From NCBI GenBank assembly GCA_964393895.1, contig CAYMWP010000138.1:1-11969 (forward strand): 11,969 nucleotides of DNA. The letters run 5' to 3'. The notes under the pieces were generated by a model. The model had not been told where the DNA came from. It was given only the letters and a program-made list of their open reading frames with translations, and did not search any database. The stretch comes from B4-G1 sp964393895. GTDB taxonomy: Bacteria; Chloroflexota; Anaerolineae; B4-G1. Below, one piece after another: positions 1-7,721 of this stretch (position 1 is the first letter of the stretch; every line of letters starts with the position of its first letter). Made by a program: the position numbers and the translations under genes.

Positions 1-70
1 AGATCGTCGCGCCTGCCGCGCCTCGATTATGAGAATTTGGATCTACTGAGACTATGGATAAAATAGAAAG

Positions 71-75
71 AGGAG
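71..75 (+). promoter_or_regulatory. Ribosome binding site of the MscS gene
   Basis: AGGAG within a purine-rich run lies 6 bases before the ATG at 82. It decides in favour of this start over the out-of-frame ATG at 54. Confidence 0.75.
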
Positions 76-81
76 TAACGA

Positions 82-918
82 ATGGACTTGAGCGGGACGT
101 TTCAAGAGCTTTTACAAGACGCGCTGCGTTTTATACCCCATCTCATCGCAGCCCTGATCACGTTTGCAGCTTCACTGCTTCTTTCGGGAATGGCCGCGCG
201 ATGGGTGCGGCGTGCTGCGCGGGTAAAGATCCGTGATCCAGAGACGCTCCAACTGCTTTCCCGGTTGACACGTTGGGCGGTCATTCTCGTGGGAACCCTG
301 GTCGCGCTGGAGCAGGTCAATTTCGACGTGACCAGTTTCATCGCCGGCCTGGGCATCGCCGGGCTCACGATAGGCTTCGCCCTGCAGGATATCGCCCGCA
401 ACTTTGTCGCCGGCATCCTCCTGCTGGTCCGACAACCGTTCAACATCGGCGACGCCGTGGAGGTGGCAGGCTACGCCGGCACCGTGTTGGATATAACCAC
501 CCGCGATACGGTGCTCAAGACGTGGGACGGCGAGATGGTGATCCTGACCAACATTGACGTCTTTACCAGTGCGATCACCAACTACTCCGAACTGCCCCAC
601 CGCCGGCGCACCGTCTACGTCGGCCTGGGCTACGGTGAGGACGTGGGCCAGGCCACTCGCCTGTTCCTGGACGCCATTCGCGGCGTGGAAGGAGTGTTGG
701 ACGATCCGGCGCCCTCATTGTTGGCGGAGGAACTGGGAGACTCGGCCCTCACGCTGGCGGCCCGCTTCTGGGTCAACCAGGAGACTCACGACCTGTTCGA
801 CGTTCACTCCGAGGTGGTGCGCGCGATCAAAAAAGTCGCCGAGAAGAAAGAGATTGATCTGCCGTATCCTACCCAGACGGTGCGGCTGGAGGGAGCGTGG
901 CCCACGACTACAGCATAG
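82..918 (+). CDS. Small-conductance mechanosensitive channel, MscS family
   Basis: This is a 278-residue inner-membrane channel of the MscS family, which opens under membrane tension and releases solutes after osmotic downshock. Hydrophobic segments lie at about residues 17-37 and 66-85. The pore helix follows at about 85-112, rich in Gly and Ala (IAGLGIAGLTIGFALQD), and matches the MscS TM3 pattern. After it comes the family signature with LLLVRQPFNIGD, then the beta domain (GTVLDITTRDTVLKTWDG and a TN-x-D segment where MscS has IPN). An alpha/beta C-terminal domain ends in DLPYPTQTVRLE. The length is typical of the short, three-TM members. The start is set by the AGGAG at 71-75. The next gene follows after 28 bp on the same strand, so co-transcription is likely. 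Family assignment is firm; gating and ion preference cannot be read from sequence. Confidence 0.93.
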   Translation: MDLSGTFQELLQDALRFIPHLIAALITFAASLLLSGMAARWVRRAARVKIRDPETLQLLSRLTRWAVILVGTLVALEQVNFDVTSFIAGLGIAGLTIGFALQDIARNFVAGILLLVRQPFNIGDAVEVAGYAGTVLDITTRDTVLKTWDGEMVILTNIDVFTSAITNYSELPHRRRTVYVGLGYGEDVGQATRLFLDAIRGVEGVLDDPAPSLLAEELGDSALTLAARFWVNQETHDLFDVHSEVVRAIKKVAEKKEIDLPYPTQTVRLEGAWPTTTA

Positions 919-946
919 AGGATCCGATTCACACGGGGCGGGGGAA

Positions 947-1960
947 ATGAAGCGACGCTGGTTGTTGTGGCTGCTGATCATCGTCGCCGTGTGGATCGTG
1001 GTCAGCCGCTTCGCCGAGATCAAAAACTTGGCCCAGACGTTGGGTCAGGGCGAGTGGGGTTGGGTGCTGGCAGCGGCGTTCTTGCAAGCGATCTACTATG
1101 TCGTTTACGCGGCGTTGTACCAATCCGCCTTTGATACTGTAGGAATCAAGAGCCGCGTGAGCCAACTGCTGCCGGTGATGTTTGCGTCCCTCATAGTCAA
1201 TGTAACAGCGCCCGTAGCAGGCCTCGGCGGAGCTGTACTCTTTGTGGACGATGTCGCGCAGCGTGGCCAATCGGCGACGCAGGCGGCAGCAGGAGCTATA
1301 CTGGTGTTGGTGGCCGATTTTGTCACGTTCACGCTGGTGCTGATCGTCGGACTGACCTATCTCTTCCTACAGCATAACCTCCAGGCCTATCAGGTCATTG
1401 GTGCTGCTGTCGTGCTGCTGGTCGCCGGCAGCCTGATCGGCGTGTTGCTGCTCGGCCTACGAGGGACAGGCCGTCTGCGCAGGGTGCTCGGCTGGGTCCA
1501 ACGTGTCGTGAACCGGATAGGCGGATGGTTCCGCCGCCCGTCCCTGCTGACCAGCGATTGGGCCGAGAAGAACACGGTCGAGTTCACCAAAGCTGCCGCC
1601 GCTATCGCCGCTCACCCTAGACGGCTGGCCCGCACGCTGGCCGTGGCATTGACCACTCGTCTCGTTCACCTTGCCAGCCTCTTTGCCCTCTTTCTGGCCT
1701 TTTATCGGCCGGTGGGGTTGGGGGACCTAGTAGCAGGCTATGCAGTCGGTTTTACGTTCTGGATCGTATCCATCACGCCTCAAGGTATCGGCGTGGTGGA
1801 GGGAGTTATGGCGCTGGTGTTCACTTCGTTGGGAGTGCCGCCGGCAGAGGCCACGACAATTGCGCTCGCCTTTCGCGGGCTGGGTTTATGGTTACCTCTG
1901 GCCGTCGGTTTCTTTTTGCTGCGGCGAGTGAGGTCGTTTGGGCACACCTCAAATGTGTAA
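947..1960 (+). CDS. YbhN/AglD-type membrane protein (LPG synthase transmembrane family)
   Basis: This polytopic membrane protein of 337 residues belongs to the lysylphosphatidylglycerol synthase transmembrane / UPF0104 family, relatives of the flippase-like part of MprF. Long hydrophobic stretches cover most of the chain (about 4-20, 37-62, 117-140, 145-168 and the last 100 residues). The family hallmark near the C-terminus is clear: TPQGIGVVEG at residues 277-286, then LGVPPAEAT and FRGLGLWLPLAVGF. The cytosolic aminoacyl-transferase domain of MprF is absent, so it probably does not make lysyl-PG itself. Homologues are proposed to move or bind lipids or lipid-linked sugars, but that is inference here. 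The frame stays open upstream to 554 inside the MscS gene. I chose the ATG at 947 because it lies just after the MscS stop, follows a G-rich ribosome-binding stretch (935-944), and gives a normal N-terminus (MKRRW then a membrane helix). Confidence 0.87.
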   Translation: MKRRWLLWLLIIVAVWIVVSRFAEIKNLAQTLGQGEWGWVLAAAFLQAIYYVVYAALYQSAFDTVGIKSRVSQLLPVMFASLIVNVTAPVAGLGGAVLFVDDVAQRGQSATQAAAGAILVLVADFVTFTLVLIVGLTYLFLQHNLQAYQVIGAAVVLLVAGSLIGVLLLGLRGTGRLRRVLGWVQRVVNRIGGWFRRPSLLTSDWAEKNTVEFTKAAAAIAAHPRRLARTLAVALTTRLVHLASLFALFLAFYRPVGLGDLVAGYAVGFTFWIVSITPQGIGVVEGVMALVFTSLGVPPAEATTIALAFRGLGLWLPLAVGFFLLRRVRSFGHTSNV

Positions 1961-2064
1961 CCAACTCTGCGGGGGCTATCGGCAGCTCGACTTGCGAACC
2001 AGGGAGTGACTTTGCCTTGAGCCTCCTTTCTCTGATCATACACGGAACCAGGGAACTCGGTCTC

Positions 2065-4548
2065 GTGACCTTATGGCATAGCTTCATTCATCTGATCCGG
2101 AAACGATGGTATCAAGCCAGATTCGGGAGGAAGGGGCGAATCCGCGAGCCAGCCGCATCGGATTACGCGTACTCCAATCGCGTCACGGGCCACACACGCC
2201 AGGGACAGACAGTGACTATCACGTCTGCTAACAGCGATTGCGCACTCACTATCTTGGCTCCGGATCTGATCCGCGTCCACTTTCGACCGACGAGTCAATT
2301 AGCCGACCCCCCGATCCAATCTTGTGCTATCGCCAAACCCGACGGCGACTGGCCCGCCTGCGACTTTGTCATCAATGAAACGGACAATGCCATTGAGATC
2401 AAAACCTCACGCACTGTCTGCCGAGTCGCCAAAGCCTCCGGCAGGCTGACATTCCTCGATTTGGAAGGCCAAGTAGTCAACGAGGATCAACTCGGTGCGG
2501 GGCGACATCCCTCAGGCCACGTCGTCTGCCACAAACACGTCCAATCTGACGAGCACTTTTACGGTCTGGGGGAGCGCACGTTCGGGCTCGACCTGCGCGG
2601 GCGCAGATACGGCGTGTGGAACACCGATCCCCGCACCTACCGGTTGGGTCAGGATCCTATCCACATGTGCATACCCGTGCTGTTGGGACTGCACGACCAG
2701 GGTCGCCAGGGATATGGCCTCTTCTTTGACAATACCAGCCGCGGCTATTTCGACCTGGGCGCAAACAGTCCCGATGTCGCCTCCTTTGGAGCTGAGGATG
2801 GCGAACTGTGTTACTACTTCATCTACGGCCCGGCGCTGACCACAGTGGTGGAGCAGTACACGGAGCTGACCGGTCGGATGCTACTGCCGCCGCTGTGGAT
2901 GCTGGGGTATCATCAAAGCCGCTGGTCGTACCAGCCTGAGGCTCGCGTGCGCAAGCTGGCGGCCGACTTTCGCGAGGTCTATCACGTCCCTTGCGATTGC
3001 ATCCACCTCGACATTCATTACATGGATGACTATCGCTGCTTCACCTGGGACGCGAATCGCTTCCCCAACCCGGCCAAAGAGATCGCCGATCTTCACGAGA
3101 TGGGCTTCAAGGTCATCGCGATCATTGACCCAGGCATCAAAGCTGACCACAACTACTGGGTCTGCCAGAGCGGCCTGGAAGAGGACGTGTTCTGCAAATA
3201 TCCCGACGGCAAAACCCTCTTCAAAGGACCGGTCTGGCCGGGCGATTGCTACTTTCCCGATTTCACCAACCCGCGCGTGCGGGCCTGGTGGGGAAAGCTG
3301 TACAAAGTACTGACCGAGATAGGCTTGGACGGAATCTGGAACGATATGAACGAGCCGGCTATCTTTGGGCTGCGTAGCACGACCATACCCGACTTTGTGC
3401 AGCACAACATGGAAGGGCGCACCGGCGACCACGCCAAAGCTCACAACATCTACGGCATGCAAATGGCGCGGGCGACGGCCGAGGGGATGGCAAAACTGCG
3501 CCCCGACGAACGCCCCGTCTGTATCACTCGCTCTGGCTGGGCCGGAGTGCAGCGGTACGCGATGAGCTGGACCGGCGACAATTGTTCCAACTGGGACCAT
3601 CTGTGGCTCTCCATGCCGATGCTGATGAACCTGGGGTTGTCTGGCATGGCGAATACCGGCCCCGACATTGGCGGCTATTCCCGCTTTGCCACAGGGGAAC
3701 TATTCACCCGCTGGCTGCAGATGGGCGTCTTTTTCCCTTTTCTTCGTTCTCACACATTTGTCCACAGTCCCGATCAGGAACCCTGGAGTTGGGGAGAACC
3801 CTACTTGAGCATCAATCGGCGCTTCATCGAATTGCGATACCGGCTGTTGCCATATCTCTACACCGCCTTCTGGCAGTCTGCTCAGAGCGGCATCCCCATC
3901 GTGCGCCCGTTGTTATTGGATTTCCAGGATGACGCCGCCATCCATACGTTGGACGATCAGTTTATGTGCGGAGATAGCTTCCTGGTGGCACCCGTGATCG
4001 AGAAAGGGGCCGCCCGTCGCTCCGTCTACCTGCCCGCCGGCGTCTGGTACGATTTCTGGACAGATGAGCCGATCTGTGGCCCGAGCCACGTTGAGGTAGA
4101 TGCGCCGCTGGAGCGGTTGCCGCTATTTGTGCGAGGCGGTTCCGTCGTGCCAATCGGCCCGGTGATGCAATACGTTGGCGAGCGCCCGATAGACAAGTTG
4201 ATCTTGCACATCTACCCTGATACTCCCTCCACCAAAGCACGAGCCTCCCAACTGTACGAGGACGACGGGCATACCCGGACCTTCCAAGAGGGCGCTTATC
4301 GAATCACTGACTTTGTTCTCTCGACGGATGGAACGCCCTTGTCGCATCTCGACCTGCACCGCCGGACCGAGGGGGGCCACAAACCAGGATACCGCAACTT
4401 TGCGGCCATTATCCACGGTGTGACTCGATTGCCCCACACTGCCACCGCCGATGGGCGACCCATCGGACAGTGTGAGCTAGATGACAATGCTTCTGCCATT
4501 CGTTTTCCTGTGGGCACGTTCAGCCACCTGAGACTCCAATGGCTGTAG
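2065..4548 (+). CDS. Glycoside hydrolase family 31, alpha-glucosidase type
   Basis: This is a retaining alpha-glycosidase of about 827 residues, most likely an alpha-glucosidase acting on the non-reducing ends of maltodextrins or related alpha-glucosides. Order of domains: an N-terminal beta-sandwich (about 40-240) with HFYGLGERTFGLDLRG, the (beta/alpha)8 catalytic barrel (about 270-640), and C-terminal beta-sandwiches carrying LPAGVWYDFWT and YEDDGHTRTF. The nucleophile Asp427 sits in IWNDMNEP and the acid/base Asp505 in SWTGDNCSNW. WNDMNEP is the alpha-glucosidase-type form of the motif, not the alpha-xylosidase form. No signal peptide is visible, so it is probably cytosolic. The start is uncertain: the open frame reaches back to an ATG at 1888 inside the previous gene. 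I prefer GTG 2065 (AGGG upstream), and TTG 2017 with AGGGAG at 2001-2006 is the main alternative. Family is certain; substrate is inferred. Confidence 0.92.
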   Translation: MTLWHSFIHLIRKRWYQARFGRKGRIREPAASDYAYSNRVTGHTRQGQTVTITSANSDCALTILAPDLIRVHFRPTSQLADPPIQSCAIAKPDGDWPACDFVINETDNAIEIKTSRTVCRVAKASGRLTFLDLEGQVVNEDQLGAGRHPSGHVVCHKHVQSDEHFYGLGERTFGLDLRGRRYGVWNTDPRTYRLGQDPIHMCIPVLLGLHDQGRQGYGLFFDNTSRGYFDLGANSPDVASFGAEDGELCYYFIYGPALTTVVEQYTELTGRMLLPPLWMLGYHQSRWSYQPEARVRKLAADFREVYHVPCDCIHLDIHYMDDYRCFTWDANRFPNPAKEIADLHEMGFKVIAIIDPGIKADHNYWVCQSGLEEDVFCKYPDGKTLFKGPVWPGDCYFPDFTNPRVRAWWGKLYKVLTEIGLDGIWNDMNEPAIFGLRSTTIPDFVQHNMEGRTGDHAKAHNIYGMQMARATAEGMAKLRPDERPVCITRSGWAGVQRYAMSWTGDNCSNWDHLWLSMPMLMNLGLSGMANTGPDIGGYSRFATGELFTRWLQMGVFFPFLRSHTFVHSPDQEPWSWGEPYLSINRRFIELRYRLLPYLYTAFWQSAQSGIPIVRPLLLDFQDDAAIHTLDDQFMCGDSFLVAPVIEKGAARRSVYLPAGVWYDFWTDEPICGPSHVEVDAPLERLPLFVRGGSVVPIGPVMQYVGERPIDKLILHIYPDTPSTKARASQLYEDDGHTRTFQEGAYRITDFVLSTDGTPLSHLDLHRRTEGGHKPGYRNFAAIIHGVTRLPHTATADGRPIGQCELDDNASAIRFPVGTFSHLRLQWL

Positions 4549-4571
4549 AGGATAGGTCGGGAGGAGCAAAT

Positions 4572-4580
4572 TGATACAAT
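4572..4580 (+). promoter_or_regulatory. Possible extended -10 promoter for the P-type ATPase
   Basis: TGATACAAT fits the extended -10 pattern TGn-TATAAT with one mismatch. It would start transcription near 4587 and give a leader of about 90 bases. No good -35 box lies at the right distance, so this is a weak prediction. Confidence 0.3.
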
Positions 4581-4643
4581 GGTAAAAAGGTCTGCAAAGG
4601 TACGCGATCCGTGTAACAGATGGCGAAATTGAAAAGTACGCGA

Positions 4644-4659
4644 GTTCGAGAACTTGAAC
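4644..4659. repeat. Imperfect palindrome in the ATPase leader
   Basis: GTTCGAG and CTTGAAC are separated by AA and pair at 6 of 7 positions. It lies 20-35 bases before the ATPase start. It could be an operator for a dimeric regulator or a weak hairpin, and at this size it could also be chance. Confidence 0.3.
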
Positions 4660-4670
4660 GTCCAACCGAT

Positions 4671-4677
4671 GGAGGAG
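4671..4677 (+). promoter_or_regulatory. Ribosome binding site of the P-type ATPase
   Basis: GGAGGAG is a strong Shine-Dalgarno sequence, but it sits unusually close, one base from the ATG at 4679 (three bases if only the GGAGG core is counted). No better in-frame ATG follows before conserved sequence begins. Confidence 0.6.
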
Positions 4678-4678
4678 C

Positions 4679-7390
4679 ATGAAAGAATCTCGATCCACTC
4701 AACAAATTAACGAACCGTGGACGCGCTCACAGCAAGAGGCGCTCGAAGCTTTGGCCGTCTCTTCCAAACAGGGACTCGATACCACCGACATCAAAGCACG
4801 GCGTAAGCAATATGGCCCCAATCGCCTGCGCAGCACCCAGACCAAAAGCGCCTGGCACATCTTGATTGAACAGTTCAGGAGCTTGATCGTCCTGCTGCTC
4901 GTGGTGGCAGCCACGCTGTCGTTTACGTTTGGTGAGTGGGTAGAAGGCGCCGCCATTGCAGCCGTCATCGTCGTCAACGCGCTGATCGGTTTTGTGACCG
5001 AACTTCGAGCAGTTCGTTCGATGGAGACGCTGCAACGGTTAGGCAGCGTCAGCGCCAAGGTCCGTCGAGGCGGTCAGGTGCAAGAGATCCCGGCGGCGAA
5101 ACTCGTACCAGGAGACATCGTTCTGGTAAACGGCGGCGACGTCGTCACCGCAGACCTGCGCTTGATCGAGGCTTCGAAACTGCAAGCTAACGAATCAGCG
5201 CTCACGGGCGAATCGGTGCCCGTAGGCAAGCAGGTGGAACCCATCGAAAAAGACGTCCCCCTAGCCGAGCGTGCCAATCTGCTCTTCAAAGGGACGGCGG
5301 TGACCCGGGGGACGGGAGAAGGCGTCGTCATCGCAACTGGGATGGAGACCGAATTGGGGCGCATCTCCGCTCTCGTCGAGGAGGCGGAGGAGGAGATCAC
5401 GCCGCTGGAGAAACGGCTTGGTCAACTGGGCCACCGACTGATCTGGTTGACCTTGGCCATTGCAGCGCTCGTAGCTGTGACCGGCATCCTGACCGGAAAA
5501 GATATCATTCTGATGATTGAAACGTCCATCGCCCTGGCGGTGGCCAGTGTACCCGAGGGATTGCCTATCGTTGCGACCGTCGCCCTGGCGCGTGGGATGT
5601 GGCGCATGGCTCGTCGAAACGCGCTAGTCAATCGCCTTTCCGCTGTCGAGACGCTGGGGGCAACGGACATCATCCTTACCGACAAGACCGGTACGTTGAC
5701 GGAGAACCAGATGACGGTCACTGCGTTCGCGCTCCCCTCCGGCGACATCCAGGTGGAAGGAGAGGGGTTAAAGACAGAGGGTGGATTCAGCCGCAACGGA
5801 ACATTGCTGGATTTATGTGACGACGAAACGCTCCGCAGGGCGCTGGAGGTTGGAGTGCTCTGTAGCAATGCAGCTCTGGGGCAGATCGAGTCAGACGAGG
5901 ATATTACGGCCGTCGGCGATCCTGTAGAAGTGGCCCTGCTGGTGGCAGGTGCCAAGGCGGGGTGGGAGCGCCAGGATCTCTTGGATAAAAAGCCCGAGGT
6001 GCGCGAGGTAGCCTTCGATCCCGCTGTCAAGATGATGGCGACTGTTCACAACATAGATTCTCGGTATCAGGTCGCCGTAAAAGGCGCGCTCGAGGCTGTG
6101 ATTGCAGCTTCCTCACACATTCTCACAGCAGAGGGCGAGCAGAAACTGACAGACGCGGACCGCGAAAAGTGGCGCGAGCGAAACAACCAGATGGCCAGAG
6201 AAGGAATGCGAGTTCTGGCCCTGGCCGATAAGACAATGGACGATCCCAATGCCAATCCCTACGAGAGACTGACGTTTCTGGGACTGGTCGGGTTACTCGA
6301 TCCTCCACGCAGCGAGGTACGCCCGGCTATCCGTGCCGCTCAGGACGCAGGCGTGCGGGTGGTGATGGTGACCGGCGATCAGCCCGCTACGGCCAGCAAC
6401 GTGGCCGCCGCCGTGGGGTTGGTCGAGGGCAAGGACGTGAAAGCCATTCACAGCCGAAACCTCAAGCATCCCCAAGAGTGGATGGAAAAAGATCAAAGAC
6501 GCATTCTGCAAACTCAACTCTTTGCCCGGGTCACTCCAAAGCAAAAGCTCGATCTGATCGCCATCCATCAAGAAAACGGCTCCATCGTTGCAATGACGGG
6601 CGATGGGGTAAATGACGCTCCAGCCCTGAAGAAGGCCGACATCGGCATCGCGATGGGTAAGCGGGGCACGCAGGTGGCGCGCGAAGCCGCCGACATGGTT
6701 CTCAAGGACGATGCATTCTCGACGATCGTCGTCGCCATTGAACAAGGACGCGCGATCTTTGACAACATTCAGAGATTTGTCCTCTATTTGCTCTCGTGCA
6801 ACGTGGCCGAGGTGATGATCGTCTCGCTGGCTTCATTGATCAACGCGCCACTACCGATCCGTCCCCTCCAGATTCTCTTCCTTAACCTCGTCACCGACGT
6901 GTTCCCATCTCTGGCGCTGGGGGTAGGAGAGGGTGATCCATCCTTGATGGAACGTCCGCCTCGCGATCCAGAGGAACCGATTATGACGCGCCGCCATTGG
7001 CTCGCCGTCGCTGGATACGGCTTGGCGATAGCGCTTTCGGTGCTGGGGGCCTTTGCGCTGGCGATCCGTTGGCTAGAGATGGCACAAGACCGCGCTGTGA
7101 CAATCTCTTTCTTGACCTTGGCCTTTGCGCAATTGTGGCACGTGTTCAACATGCGGGATCGAGGTTCGAGTCTCTTGCATAACGATATCACACGTAATCC
7201 CTACGTATGGGGAGCGCTGGGGCTGTGTATCGGCCTGTTGATGGTCGCCATCTATCTGCCCGGCCTCAGCAATGTACTGCAGGTAGTTGACCCAGGGGTT
7301 GAGGGATGGGGACTCATCGTCGGCGCGAGCCTCGTACCGTGGGCTATCGGGCAGATTTCAAAGCAGCTAGACCAAAGTCGGTACCGATGA
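4679..7390 (+). CDS. Cation-transporting P-type ATPase, Ca2+ (P2) type
   Basis: This complete ATP-driven cation pump of 903 residues most probably exports Ca2+ from the cytosol. Domains in order: N-terminal cation-ATPase domain (about 14-80), M1-M2 (about 65-108), actuator domain with TGES at 176-179, M3-M4 with PEGLP (Glu293), phosphorylation domain with Asp335 in DKTGTLTENQMT, nucleotide-binding domain with a VKGA motif, the hinge motif GDGVNDAP (Asp642, Asp646), then M5-M10. Ca2+ ligands known from the sarcoplasmic pump SERCA are recognisable: Glu293 in M4, Asn708 and Glu711 in M5 (SCNVAE), and Asn736, Thr739 and Asp740 in M6 (NLVTD). By hand alignment of M8, the position of SERCA Glu908 is Gln818, which hints at a single-site pump as in PMR1-like enzymes. 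PMR1-type Mn2+ transport is possible. The gene stands alone, about 130 bp after the glucosidase, with its own likely promoter. Confidence 0.95.
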   Translation: MKESRSTQQINEPWTRSQQEALEALAVSSKQGLDTTDIKARRKQYGPNRLRSTQTKSAWHILIEQFRSLIVLLLVVAATLSFTFGEWVEGAAIAAVIVVNALIGFVTELRAVRSMETLQRLGSVSAKVRRGGQVQEIPAAKLVPGDIVLVNGGDVVTADLRLIEASKLQANESALTGESVPVGKQVEPIEKDVPLAERANLLFKGTAVTRGTGEGVVIATGMETELGRISALVEEAEEEITPLEKRLGQLGHRLIWLTLAIAALVAVTGILTGKDIILMIETSIALAVASVPEGLPIVATVALARGMWRMARRNALVNRLSAVETLGATDIILTDKTGTLTENQMTVTAFALPSGDIQVEGEGLKTEGGFSRNGTLLDLCDDETLRRALEVGVLCSNAALGQIESDEDITAVGDPVEVALLVAGAKAGWERQDLLDKKPEVREVAFDPAVKMMATVHNIDSRYQVAVKGALEAVIAASSHILTAEGEQKLTDADREKWRERNNQMAREGMRVLALADKTMDDPNANPYERLTFLGLVGLLDPPRSEVRPAIRAAQDAGVRVVMVTGDQPATASNVAAAVGLVEGKDVKAIHSRNLKHPQEWMEKDQRRILQTQLFARVTPKQKLDLIAIHQENGSIVAMTGDGVNDAPALKKADIGIAMGKRGTQVAREAADMVLKDDAFSTIVVAIEQGRAIFDNIQRFVLYLLSCNVAEVMIVSLASLINAPLPIRPLQILFLNLVTDVFPSLALGVGEGDPSLMERPPRDPEEPIMTRRHWLAVAGYGLAIALSVLGAFALAIRWLEMAQDRAVTISFLTLAFAQLWHVFNMRDRGSSLLHNDITRNPYVWGALGLCIGLLMVAIYLPGLSNVLQVVDPGVEGWGLIVGASLVPWAIGQISKQLDQSRYR

Positions 7391-7404
7391 CAATGGAGGA
7401 AAGA

Positions 7405-7452
7405 ATGGTTCGACAATGGCATATTAGCTGGCCTCAGACCTCCGAGGTCTAG
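7405..7452 (+). other. Orphan 15-codon ORF behind a strong ribosome site
   Basis: GGAGGA at 7395-7400 is followed 4 bases later by an ATG that opens MVRQWHISWPQTSEV and a TAG stop. From the fourth codon onward the frame runs through the left arm of the inverted-repeat element, and the stop comes at the end of the palindrome. It may be the start of a gene cut off by the repeat, a small translated peptide, or chance. I do not recognise the peptide. Confidence 0.3.
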
Positions 7453-7547
7453 AAAATGGTCTCGAGTAGCAAAATTGTAGCTCGATCAAGTTTCTCGACG
7501 GGCGAAATTGACTGTCAGAGACCTCGGAGGTCTAATGTGCCATTGTC
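7412..7547. repeat. 136-bp MITE-like element with palindromic inverted ends
   Basis: The left end reads GACAATGGCATATTAG, then an 8-base spacer, then the 15-base palindrome AGACCTC-C-GAGGTCT (7436-7450). The right end is the reverse complement of the same unit without the spacer: the palindrome at 7519-7533, then AATGTGCCATTGTC to 7547, extending as CAAG to 7550. The two ends therefore form terminal inverted repeats around 68 bases with no coding sense. No clear target-site duplication is seen. It could be a non-autonomous mobile element, or two REP-type palindromes in opposite orientation. As RNA it could fold into a long hairpin and stop transcription from the ATPase gene. Confidence 0.7.
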
Positions 7548-7616
7548 AAGATAGTCACGAGAGAGTTTACGTGTGAATTTGTAACCGTTCAGGGTGAGTA
7601 GGTTTGAGGATCACCA

Positions 7617-7645
7617 TTGTGAAAGTGCAATTCTTGTGATAGCAT
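7617..7645 (+). promoter_or_regulatory. Probable sigma-70-type promoter for the PRC-barrel gene
   Basis: TTGTGA (7617-7622) and TAGCAT (7640-7645) each match 4 of 6 consensus bases and are exactly 17 bases apart. Transcription would begin near 7652 and leave a leader of about 70 bases before the ATG at 7722. This fits the shorter start of the PRC protein, since the longer one would begin upstream of the predicted transcript. Confidence 0.35.
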
Positions 7646-7706
7646 GATGGCTGATACCAAAAGGGTATTCGATGAAGCAGACATTGATCGTATCATCAGA
7701 AAGAAC

Positions 7707-7713
7707 GAGGAGG
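7707..7713 (+). promoter_or_regulatory. Ribosome binding site that sets the PRC-barrel start
   Basis: GAGGAGG lies 8 bases before the ATG at 7722, the ideal arrangement. It decides the start in favour of 7722 over the upstream in-frame ATG at 7644. Confidence 0.75.
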
Positions 7714-7721
7714 ATAAAGTA

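Larger units (their letters stand above)
7548..7721 (+). promoter_or_regulatory. Leader region of the PRC-barrel gene
   Basis: This is non-coding sequence, less GC-rich than its neighbours, between the inverted-repeat element and the PRC-barrel start. It includes a probable promoter at 7617-7645 and the ribosome site at 7707-7713. The PRC frame is open back to 7644 and would add 26 residues (beginning MMADTKRVFDEAD), but no ribosome site precedes that ATG. Confidence 0.4.

Noticed and set aside
1..66. Tail of an upstream gene
   Set aside because: All three frames are open from base 1 for a short way, stopping at 32 (frame 3), 49 (frame 2) and 66 (frame 1). With so few codons and no recognisable motif, none can be assigned as a real gene end.
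172..600. Minus-strand open frames opposite the MscS gene
   Set aside because: They have no ribosome site or family motifs and mirror a clearly coding plus-strand frame.
2881..3600. Minus-strand ORF of 239 codons inside the GH31 gene
   Set aside because: It is the longest antisense frame in the window, but it lies wholly inside the catalytic domain of GH31, shows no domain sense, and is explained by codon bias of the sense strand.
5422..6030. Minus-strand ORF of 202 codons inside the P-type ATPase
   Set aside because: Its composition is Ser/Thr/Arg/Pro-rich, as expected for an antisense shadow, and it spans the DKTGT motif of the real gene.
7412..7547. CRISPR array or intrinsic integration site
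   Set aside because: There are only two units here, in opposite orientation, with no regular spacers. No cas gene, integrase or tRNA is near.
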